Positions 6,178 to 12,276 of a stretch of 27,483 nt of DNA are shown here, one piece after another (the first letter of the stretch is position 1; each line of letters begins with the position of its first letter). The notes beneath the pieces are model-generated. The model was not told where the DNA came from and made no database searches. It was given only the letters and a program-made list of their open reading frames with translations. The stretch is taken from contig CAZEPQ010000010.1 of NCBI GenBank assembly GCA_964514175.1, forward strand, positions 1 through 27,483, in the 5' to 3' direction. This stretch comes from HGM13006 sp964514175 (GTDB lineage Bacteria; Bacillota; Clostridia; Oscillospirales; Oscillospiraceae). The position numbers and the translations under genes are program-made.

Positions 6178-6253
6178 TGGTGGACCCGAGGAGATTCGAA
6201 CTCCCGACCCCCGCAATGCGAATGCGATGCGCTCCCAGCTGCGCTACGGGCCC
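6178..6253 (-). tRNA. tRNA-Ala (anticodon CGC)
   Basis: The minus strand folds as a full 76-base cloverleaf with encoded CCA. The acceptor is GGGCCCG with CGGGTCC and A73. The D-stem is GCGC/GCGC, the anticodon stem TCGCA/TGCGG with loop TTCGCAT, and the T-arm carries TTCGAAT. The anticodon at 34-36 is CGC, reading GCG. The acceptor has the G3:U70 wobble pair that is the alanine identity element, confirming the assignment independently of the anticodon. Confidence 0.95.
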
Positions 6254-6264
6254 GTGCTGGGGCA

Positions 6265-6293
6265 ATTATAACACCGGAGAAATCCATCGTCAA
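6265..6293 (-). promoter_or_regulatory. Promoter of tRNA-Ala
   Basis: On the minus strand TTGACG (6288-6293) and TATAAT (6265-6270) are separated by 17 bases, placing the start a few bases before the tRNA 5' end. It lies immediately after the azlD stop codon. Confidence 0.88.
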
Positions 6294-6296
6294 CCA

Positions 6297-6602
6297 TTAC
6301 AAAAACAATTCCGCTACAAATACCGTCAGACAGCACATGACAGCCACAGTTAAGAGACTCCTGCCGCACCAGGCCACGATGATGCCCACCGCCAGTGCCA
6401 GGGCACCCGCGATGGGGGAGTTGGTGGCCTCCACAATGGCGGGGAAGGTCATTACCGCCAGGGTCACATAGGGCACATAGTAGAGAAAGGATTTTAAAAA
6501 GGTGCTTTTGATCTCCTTGCGGATCAGGGTAAGCGGCAGGGTGCGAATGAGATAGCTGACCCCCGCCATGATGAAGATGTAAATATAGACGTTTCGGGTC
6601 AT
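6297..6602 (-). CDS. azlD: AzlD-family branched-chain amino acid export subunit
   Basis: This is a 101-residue, very hydrophobic protein with four predicted membrane helices. The family pattern is clear: 'GVSYLIRTLPL' near the N-terminus, then 'FLKSFLYYVPYVTLAVMTFP' and 'ALALAVGIIVAWCGRSLLTV'. AzlD is the small partner of AzlC; together they export branched-chain amino acids and their toxic analogues. The start codon overlaps the azlC stop in ATGA (6599-6602), so the pair should be made in fixed ratio. Confidence 0.88.
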   Translation of the reverse strand: MTRNVYIYIFIMAGVSYLIRTLPLTLIRKEIKSTFLKSFLYYVPYVTLAVMTFPAIVEATNSPIAGALALAVGIIVAWCGRSLLTVAVMCCLTVFVAELFL

Positions 6603-7327
6603 GCTTCTGCCTCCTTTTTGGCTTCGTCCTTCACCGGGAACAGCACCGCCGCCAGGGCGGAGATCACCACGGTGAGAATAATGATTTTGGTGCCGGAGGA
6701 CAGAGCGGAAATGAGAGGCAGATAATTTGCCGCCAGACTAAGCCCCATGGAAACCAGCACCAGCACCGCCACCACCCGATTTTTCCGGGCGGGGGGAATG
6801 ATGACCGCCAGGAACATACCGTAAAGGGCCACGCTCAGGGCAGAAACCACGCTGGCAGGCAGAATATTTCCCATCACAACACCCAAAGCGGTGCCGCTGC
6901 ACCATCCGGGCAGGGCCGTGGCAATAACACCGTAGGAATACCAGGGTTCAAGATAGCCGGTCTGGGCAATGCTGACACCGAAGATCTCGTCCGTCACGTC
7001 AAAGCCGATGATGAGCCGGGGCAAAAGGCCGGTTTCGGGTCTTAATTTCTGGGTCAGGGCGCAGGACATCAGCAGATAACGGGCATTGGCCACCAGGATC
7101 ATCAGGGCCATTTCTAAATAAGTGCCGTTTTCTGCAATGACCGTGAAGCCTGCGTACTGGCCTGCGGAGGCGTTGGTGAGAAAGCTGGCCAGGCCTGCCT
7201 GAAAGGCGGTGAGACCGGCATTTCTTGCGGTGATGCCCAGAGCCAGAGCCACGGCAAAATAGCCCAGGCAAATGGGGACGCCGTCTCGCATACCCCGGAC
7301 AAACAGTGATCTTTTACTTGCTTCCAT
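6599..7327 (-). CDS. azlC: AzlC-family branched-chain amino acid exporter
   Basis: This is a 242-residue membrane protein from ATG 7327, with AAAGGGG about 8 bases upstream. An in-frame start 54 bases earlier has no ribosome site and lies inside a hairpin. Landmarks are 'GMRDGVPICLGYFAVALALG', 'FLTNASAGQYAGFTVIAENG', 'ALMILVANARYLLMSCALTQ', 'IGFDVTDEIFGVSI' and 'GNILPASVVSALSVALYGMF', all typical of the AzlC (LIV-E) family. It is the main subunit of the two-part exporter, acting in the cytoplasmic membrane. No Lrp-like azlB gene is adjacent. A structured leader and a near-consensus promoter precede it. Confidence 0.9.
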   Translation of the reverse strand: MEASKRSLFVRGMRDGVPICLGYFAVALALGITARNAGLTAFQAGLASFLTNASAGQYAGFTVIAENGTYLEMALMILVANARYLLMSCALTQKLRPETGLLPRLIIGFDVTDEIFGVSIAQTGYLEPWYSYGVIATALPGWCSGTALGVVMGNILPASVVSALSVALYGMFLAVIIPPARKNRVVAVLVLVSMGLSLAANYLPLISALSSGTKIIILTVVISALAAVLFPVKDEAKKEAEA

Positions 7328-7335
7328 AAGGATTT

Positions 7336-7390
7336 CCCCTTTGCGTTGCAGGGGTTCTTGGCTCCCCCATAGGGGAGCCAAGGGAACCGG
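7336..7390 (-). promoter_or_regulatory. Structured leader with a possible RBS-sequestering hairpin before azlC
   Basis: In the minus-strand transcript a long stem, TTGGCTCCCC with GGGGAGCCAA (arms within 7359-7382, flanked by GGTTC/GAACC), comes first. Next, CCCCT (near 7350-7354) can pair with AGGGG (7336-7340), which is the azlC ribosome binding site. No T-box consensus or known riboswitch motif is seen. Its role in regulation is inference. Confidence 0.4.
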
Positions 7391-7421
7391 TGCGTTTTCC
7401 TAATTCTCTTTTCAGAGGGAT

Positions 7422-7450
7422 ATTATAGCAGGATTCTTCTTTACTGTAAA
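7422..7450 (-). promoter_or_regulatory. Promoter of azlCD
   Basis: On the minus strand TTTACA (7445-7450) and TATAAT (7422-7427) are 17 bases apart. The transcript would carry a leader of about 85 bases. Between this promoter and 7590 I see no gene, only a CCAACGG direct repeat and an ACCCGT/ACGGGT inverted repeat (about 7508-7549). Confidence 0.8.
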
Positions 7451-7589
7451 GTAATAAAGATAAAAACATTCTGTTTTTCGCCTCTGTTACATCCCCCGTA
7501 TCCCCGCAAAATAACCCGTCCCAACGGTCATTTTTGGCTTCCAACGGGTCAAAACCACACAGGCGGTTGCACGAAATTCAAGTGGATGG

Positions 7590-7618
7590 TTGCAATTCGC
7601 AATATCCTTCGCTATAAT
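7590..7618 (+). promoter_or_regulatory. Promoter of the GGP-insert flavoenzyme
   Basis: TTGCAA (7590-7595) and TATAAT (7613-7618) are 17 bases apart. GGTTGCA occurs twice, at 7565-7571 and 7588-7594, 23 bases apart, the second copy overlapping the -35. This suggests an activator or repressor site on one face of the helix. An inverted repeat CCGGA-ATATA-TCCGG lies in the leader at 7633-7647. Confidence 0.75.
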
Positions 7619-7656
7619 GGAATTATCATAACCCGGAATATATCCGGAAGGAGGAT

Positions 7657-9858
7657 ATGAACGTGAGTATTCGCTATGCAAACTTGCTCTCTCCCATTCA
7701 GGTAGGCAACGTGCTGTTTAAGAACCGCATGACTGCCACCGCAGCAACCCCCCACTTTGTCCAGGGTACTGAACTCTACCCCACCGAAAAGTGGATCACC
7801 ATGATGGCGAACCGCGCCAAGAACGGCGCCGCAGGTGTGTACATCAACCATCTGGAGAACGGTTCTCCCCAGACCTCCAGCATCGGCATGACCCCTGACC
7901 ATTTCTCCATCATGGACACCCGCCAGACCTCTACCCATAACTATCTGTGTCAGATGATCGATGCCATCCGCTACTATGGCTCCATCCCCGTCACCGGTCC
8001 TCAGGGTTCTTATACCAAGAGCGAATCTCAGATGATGGGCGGCCCCGGTGGCCCCGGTGGCCCTGGTGGCCCCGGTGGCCCCGGTGGTGCTCCCGGTGGC
8101 CCTGGTGGTCCTGGTGGCCCCGGTGGTCCCGGTGGCCCTGGTGGCCCCGGTGGTGCTCCCGGTGGCCCTGGCGGACCTGGTGGTGCTCCCGGCGGACCCG
8201 GTGGCGGCGGTATGCCCGATATGTTCGGTGGCCCCTTTGAGGAGACCCGTCCCGCGCAGGTCAAGTCCCCCATTCAGGTGGTAGAACTGGGCCGCAGCGT
8301 AGCCAACACGGTTACCAAGAAGCAGATGCAGGAGTACATCGACACCTCCGTGCAGTCCGCTCTGGAGCTGAAGAGCCTGGGCTTCCAGATGTTCTCTTTT
8401 CATAATGCTTACCGTGGTCACATCGGCGCCCAGCTTTGGAGCCCCCTGACCAACCAGCGCCATGACGAGTACGGCGTAGACTCCGTAGAGAACCGTGCCC
8501 GGTTCCTCATTGAGTTCCTAGATGCCATGAAGCAGTCCCTGGGCAAAGACTTCCCCCTGGAAGTGCTGATCTCCGGCACGGAACCCGGCGGCGTTACCAT
8601 CGCTGAGACGGTTCAGCTTGCCCGTCTGTTGGAAGGCCACTGTGATGTGCTGAGCATCCGCAATGGCGTGCAGGATCCCCAGCATCCCACCGGCTTCACC
8701 TCTACCCGTGCCCAGCAGTGGCCCAATGAGGATGTTACCGCAGCAGTCACCCAGGATTGCCATATGCGCGGCGCAAAGCTGCTCATCGGCGCTACCGCAG
8801 GTCTCCACGATGCCGAGCTCTGCGAGAGCATCATCCGTGACGGCAAGGCCGACCTGATTCAGATGGCCCGAAGCTGGATCTGCGACAGCGAATACGGCAA
8901 GAAGCTGTATGAAGGCCGCGGTGAGGACATCACTCCCTGCGTCCGCTGCAACAAGTGCCATGTGCCCAACGATACCGATAAGTTCCGCTCCTTCTGCTCC
9001 GTCAACCCCCTCATCGGCCTGGAAGACAAGATCGACCGCATGATCGCTCCCGTGGAGAAGGAGAAGAAGGTGGGCGTAGTAGGCGGTGGCCCTGCCGGTA
9101 TGTACGCAGCCATCACCCTGGCGGATCGTGGCCACAAGGTCACCCTGTATGAAAAAGAGGACAAGCTGGGCGGTCAGCTCACCCATGCAGATCTGGTCTC
9201 CTTCAAGTGGCCTCTGGCTGATTATAAGGACTTCCTGGCAAAGCAGTGCTACAAGAAGGGCGTTGACATTAAGCTGGGCACCGAGGCAACCAAGGAAATG
9301 CTGGAAGCAGAGGGCTTCGATCATGTGATCCTGGCCATCGGTCCCGTATTCACCAAGGCCAACATCCCCGGCGCTGAGAGCCCCAAGGTTCTCTCTACCA
9401 TGGATGTTTACAAGGAAGGCGTGGAGCTGCCCCAGAACATTGTCGTCATCGGCGGCTCCGAGACCGGCGTTGAGACCGGCATGTACCTGGCAGAGAACGG
9501 CCACAACGTCACCGTTATGTGCCGTCAGAAGTCCCTGGCTGCCGATGCGCCTCACGCACACTATGTGACCATGCTGGAGGATGCTTGGCTGAAGCTGGAG
9601 AAGTTCAACTGGGTCAAGGGCATCCAGAAGTACCTGGCCATCGACGAGACCGGCGTATCCTATGTGAACTACGAGGGCAAGGAAAAGCACATCGACTGCG
9701 ACTGCGTCATTATGTGTACCGGCGCACGGCCCAACACCGAGGGCTGCTCTGCTCTGTACGGCGCTGCTCCCAAGACCGACTTCGTTGGCGACTGCTTCCG
9801 TGTGGGCAATGTCCACTTCGCTGTCACTACCGCATTCGGCGCCGCAAACCAGATTTAA
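7657..9858 (+). CDS. Old-yellow-enzyme / FadH-type Fe-S flavoenzyme with Gly-Gly-Pro insert
   Basis: This is a 733-residue protein. Residues 1-125 and 187-420 form the FMN-binding (beta/alpha)8 barrel of the OYE family ('LLSPIQVGNVLFKNRM', 'WSPLTNQRHDEYG', 'ENRARFLIEF', 'ADLIQMARSWICD'). C428, C431, C434 and C447 (CVRCNKC, then FC) fit the [4Fe-4S] site of 2,4-dienoyl-CoA reductase relatives. A GGGPAG Rossmann site near 472 and a second one near 595 (VVIGGSETGVETG) bind FAD and NAD(P). Such enzymes reduce C=C bonds of enoates or enoyl-CoAs; the substrate is unknown. Residues 128-185 are a Gly-Gly-Pro tract inside the barrel, not a normal family feature. ATG 7657 is only 2 bases from GGAGG, whereas GTG 7663 has ideal spacing and may be the true start. 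There is no signal peptide. Confidence 0.9.
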   Translation: MNVSIRYANLLSPIQVGNVLFKNRMTATAATPHFVQGTELYPTEKWITMMANRAKNGAAGVYINHLENGSPQTSSIGMTPDHFSIMDTRQTSTHNYLCQMIDAIRYYGSIPVTGPQGSYTKSESQMMGGPGGPGGPGGPGGPGGAPGGPGGPGGPGGPGGPGGPGGAPGGPGGPGGAPGGPGGGGMPDMFGGPFEETRPAQVKSPIQVVELGRSVANTVTKKQMQEYIDTSVQSALELKSLGFQMFSFHNAYRGHIGAQLWSPLTNQRHDEYGVDSVENRARFLIEFLDAMKQSLGKDFPLEVLISGTEPGGVTIAETVQLARLLEGHCDVLSIRNGVQDPQHPTGFTSTRAQQWPNEDVTAAVTQDCHMRGAKLLIGATAGLHDAELCESIIRDGKADLIQMARSWICDSEYGKKLYEGRGEDITPCVRCNKCHVPNDTDKFRSFCSVNPLIGLEDKIDRMIAPVEKEKKVGVVGGGPAGMYAAITLADRGHKVTLYEKEDKLGGQLTHADLVSFKWPLADYKDFLAKQCYKKGVDIKLGTEATKEMLEAEGFDHVILAIGPVFTKANIPGAESPKVLSTMDVYKEGVELPQNIVVIGGSETGVETGMYLAENGHNVTVMCRQKSLAADAPHAHYVTMLEDAWLKLEKFNWVKGIQKYLAIDETGVSYVNYEGKEKHIDCDCVIMCTGARPNTEGCSALYGAAPKTDFVGDCFRVGNVHFAVTTAFGAANQI
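8038..8211 (+). repeat. In-frame GGP minisatellite-like tract inside the flavoenzyme
   Basis: About 174 bases are built from 9-base units of the type GGTGGCCCC. They encode 58 residues of mostly Gly-Gly-Pro with three Gly-Gly-Ala-Pro interruptions and a final Gly run. The frame is kept perfectly and the Pro and Gly codons vary (CCC, CCT, GGT, GGC, GGA), so the tract is being held as protein and is not a fresh slippage product. Confidence 0.93.
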
Positions 9859-9896
9859 ATTGTACCTTTCGGGGTACACATCCCAAATGCAGCGAT

Positions 9897-9920
9897 CCTC
9901 CCCCGGCAAGCCGGGGGAGG
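9897..9920 (+). terminator. Terminator after the flavoenzyme gene
   Basis: CCTCCCCCGG (9897-9906) pairs perfectly with CCGGGGGAGG (9911-9920) around CAAG, followed by TCTTTGCTT. A smaller hairpin, TGTACC/GGTACA (9861-9878), lies directly after the stop codon. The T-tract is short, so some read-through into the next gene is possible. Confidence 0.75.
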
Positions 9921-9962
9921 TCTTTGCTTGGCCGGATCGGTTCCGGAAATGCAAGGATACTC

Positions 9963-9992
9963 TTGAAGATTCCGGCAGAGATGTGATATGAT
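9963..9992 (+). promoter_or_regulatory. Promoter of the surface protein gene
   Basis: TTGAAG (9963-9968) and TATGAT (9987-9992) are 18 bases apart. The leader carries a tight inverted repeat, CCGGGA-ATC-TCCCGG (10006-10020), just before the ribosome site. Confidence 0.6.
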
Positions 9993-10039
9993 AGACCCAT
10001 ATAAACCGGGAATCTCCCGGAGAGAAAGAAGGAAACCAT

Positions 10040-12208
10040 ATGAAAAAACGGTTGACCGCATTACTTCTGACGCTGATCATGGTGCTGTCCTTGGCAGTGC
10101 CGGTTTCGGCTTCTGACGCACCCCCTGCCATGCCCGCAGATGGGGGCACTCCTCCTGCCATGCCCGGAGGCGAAGGTGGCGGCGGAGAAGCCGCAGCAGG
10201 GCAGGAATTTGCGACTTATGAGGAGGTTCGTTCCCACGCAGCCATTCTTGCGGAGAACGGCACCGTCACAGACGCCCCTGAGAACAGCGATTTTTCCGGG
10301 AATTTCAATTTGGATGCCGCCGGATTCATCACTGCGGACCATATTTCTGGCCTGATGCTGGAAGGGGACCAGCTTTCCAACGGCATTGCCGTGGAAATGG
10401 CCTCTGAGACCGATGTTTTCACCATCGGCGGTGAAGAAACCTACTATGAAGTGGACGGGCGCGCCTACAACACCGTCATTCGGGTGGCCTCCGGCGAGGG
10501 CAACAATGACGCGGGCTACGAGGCAGTCCACGGCGTAGGCGTAGGCATCAACGCAGGTGAGATTCGTGTGGAAAATAGCTACATTTCCTCCGATGGCCCC
10601 CGCTCTACCCCCATCTATGCCTTCAGCACTGCAAGCCCCCAGGCAACCTCCGTTGTGGCAGTCAACTCCAAGCTGGTGGCTCACTCCGACAGCATTTGGA
10701 TGCCTCCCTTCAAGCTTCTGGCAGGCGGCGCAAGAGCTACCCTGCTGATGACCCGTAACAACTCCTGGTTCTATGGCTCCGAGATCGAGTCCAACAACTG
10801 GGGTGCGGTGTCCCAGGATTCCGTGGATGCCATGACCTATATGGTGAATTCTTCCGGCATTTCCACCGAGGGGGGCTACGGAACCTATCTGACCTACGGC
10901 ATGCGGCTTTACGGCTCTGATCTGTATGCAGGCCAGTACGGCGTATTTATGTGCGGCTCCAGCGATATCCTTACGGATACCGGTGCGGCTGCCGTGGCTG
11001 ATGCTGACGCCATGAGCAAGGAGCCGGAGTTTACAGTGGATACGGAGCGCGGCTCCAACGTGGTGGCTCCCTTCAACGCCATCGTGGTCCACAATTCTCT
11101 GCCAGATTACACCATGGTGGCAAAGGGCGTCTTTAAGAACACCCTGGTTTCCACCCTGACCGAGCATCTGCCGGAATCTGTTACTCCCATGGCCTATGAT
11201 GATGAATTCTTCATGCCCGGTGTGGACATTCTGGGCAGCGGCAATGGCTGTGGTGCTTCCTATTTCTATAACCGGAATCTCTATGGCTCTCTGGCCCTGG
11301 TTCGCAGCATGAATGCGGATTTCACCTTTGATGCTGCCGAGACCTATACCTCCAATGGCGTTCTGGTTCATTCTGTCGTCACCTATGACCCACCCTCTGC
11401 TGTGGGCTATCTGACGCCGGATCAGTCTTCTTCCGTCTCCGGTGTGGCTACCACCTTCTTAAATGGTCAGTACGATGGTGACATTCTCCATCAGGATTAT
11501 CACCGTGCCATGACCATCACCGTAGGCGAAAATGCCGTCCTTACCGGCAAGGCGGTTTCCGGCACTTATGCCGCCTGGAATGATCTGTGGAGTGAGGAAA
11601 ACCTGACTACCGCACTGGAAGCAGACGGCTATAGCCCCGATGTATTTGCCAACGACCTGTGGGTGGAGGATGTGCAGACCAACCTGATCCGTGCAGAGGA
11701 CACGGTTTATGAGGGCACCGAGAACACCGGCATCACCATGACCGTAGCCGCAGGCGGCGTCTGGTCTGTCACCGGAGATTCCAGTCTGAAATCCCTGACC
11801 ATTGAGGACGGCGGAGAGATCACCGTGCCCAACGGCTGCGAAATGACGGTATTTGCCGACTGTGACAGCTCCAACAGCCTGCTGTTCTACGACGAGGCTC
11901 AGGGAACGGAGATCGCTGAGCTGACCCCCGGCACCTATGAAAACGTGGTCATCCGGGTCACCGGCACCCCTGTGGAAGAGGAAGTCCTCTCCGAAGAGCC
12001 CGCTGCTGAGGAAGCAGAAGCCCCCGCCGAAGAGGAAGCAGTCCCCGAAGAACCCGCCGAGGAAACCGCTGCCCAAGAGACACAGGAATCTGCTGAGGAA
12101 CCTGTTGCCGAAACCGAAAGCGCAGGCTTCCCCATTGTGCCTGTGGTTGTGGTTCTGGCGGTCCTGGTTGTGATTATTGTGATCCTGGTGCTGAAAAAGC
12201 GGAAATAA
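10040..12208 (+). CDS. Large secreted, C-terminally membrane-anchored surface protein, probable beta-helix
   Basis: This is a 722-residue protein with a clear signal peptide (MKKRLTALLLTLIMVLSLAV, cleaved near 'VSA'). Residues 25-55 are Pro/Gly-rich (PPAMPADGGTPPAMPGGEGG). Residues about 60-640 are a Gly, Ser, Thr and Asn-rich body with many short strands and repeated 'NSYISSDG', 'NSKLVAHSD' and 'GSDLYAGQYG' turns, suggesting a right-handed parallel beta-helix, the fold of many adhesins and polysaccharide-binding proteins. Residues about 640-690 are a Glu-Ala-Pro linker of the wall-spanning type. A single membrane helix at about 692-716 ends in KKRK. No LPxTG is present, so it is a membrane anchor and not a sortase substrate. 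No catalytic motif is recognised. It has its own promoter and terminator. Confidence 0.8.
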   Translation: MKKRLTALLLTLIMVLSLAVPVSASDAPPAMPADGGTPPAMPGGEGGGGEAAAGQEFATYEEVRSHAAILAENGTVTDAPENSDFSGNFNLDAAGFITADHISGLMLEGDQLSNGIAVEMASETDVFTIGGEETYYEVDGRAYNTVIRVASGEGNNDAGYEAVHGVGVGINAGEIRVENSYISSDGPRSTPIYAFSTASPQATSVVAVNSKLVAHSDSIWMPPFKLLAGGARATLLMTRNNSWFYGSEIESNNWGAVSQDSVDAMTYMVNSSGISTEGGYGTYLTYGMRLYGSDLYAGQYGVFMCGSSDILTDTGAAAVADADAMSKEPEFTVDTERGSNVVAPFNAIVVHNSLPDYTMVAKGVFKNTLVSTLTEHLPESVTPMAYDDEFFMPGVDILGSGNGCGASYFYNRNLYGSLALVRSMNADFTFDAAETYTSNGVLVHSVVTYDPPSAVGYLTPDQSSSVSGVATTFLNGQYDGDILHQDYHRAMTITVGENAVLTGKAVSGTYAAWNDLWSEENLTTALEADGYSPDVFANDLWVEDVQTNLIRAEDTVYEGTENTGITMTVAAGGVWSVTGDSSLKSLTIEDGGEITVPNGCEMTVFADCDSSNSLLFYDEAQGTEIAELTPGTYENVVIRVTGTPVEEEVLSEEPAAEEAEAPAEEEAVPEEPAEETAAQETQESAEEPVAETESAGFPIVPVVVVLAVLVVIIVILVLKKRK

Positions 12209-12223
12209 ATCATTTTAATATGA

Positions 12224-12261
12224 CCGAAGCCCACACCGGCGGATGTCGGTGTGGGCTTCGG
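12224..12261. terminator. Bidirectional terminator between convergent genes
   Basis: CCGAAGCCCACACCG (12224-12238) pairs perfectly over 15 bases with CGGTGTGGGCTTCGG (12247-12261). It sits between the surface protein gene and the convergent symporter-kinase gene. T-rich sequence follows weakly on both strands. Confidence 0.82.
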
Positions 12262-12276
12262 ATTATATCTTTGGGA

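Noticed and set aside
7336..7390. T-box riboswitch upstream of azlC
   Set aside because: The conserved T-box sequence and antiterminator are not present; only generic stems are visible.
8038..8211. The short-period GC-rich repeat as a CRISPR or non-coding satellite
   Set aside because: Units are 9 bases, contiguous without spacers, and in frame within an intact enzyme gene.
7657..9858. Assigning a specific bile-acid (BaiCD/BaiH) or trimethylamine dehydrogenase role
   Set aside because: The domain layout is shared by many enoate and enoyl-CoA reductases and no bai or TMA genes are nearby.
8518..10161. Long minus-strand open frame opposite the flavoenzyme
   Set aside because: No ribosome site and no recognisable domain; it runs through the terminator at 9897-9920 and is antisense to a clear enzyme.
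10040..12208. Sortase-anchored surface protein
   Set aside because: No LPxTG-like motif before the C-terminal helix; 'ESAGFPIVP' does not fit.
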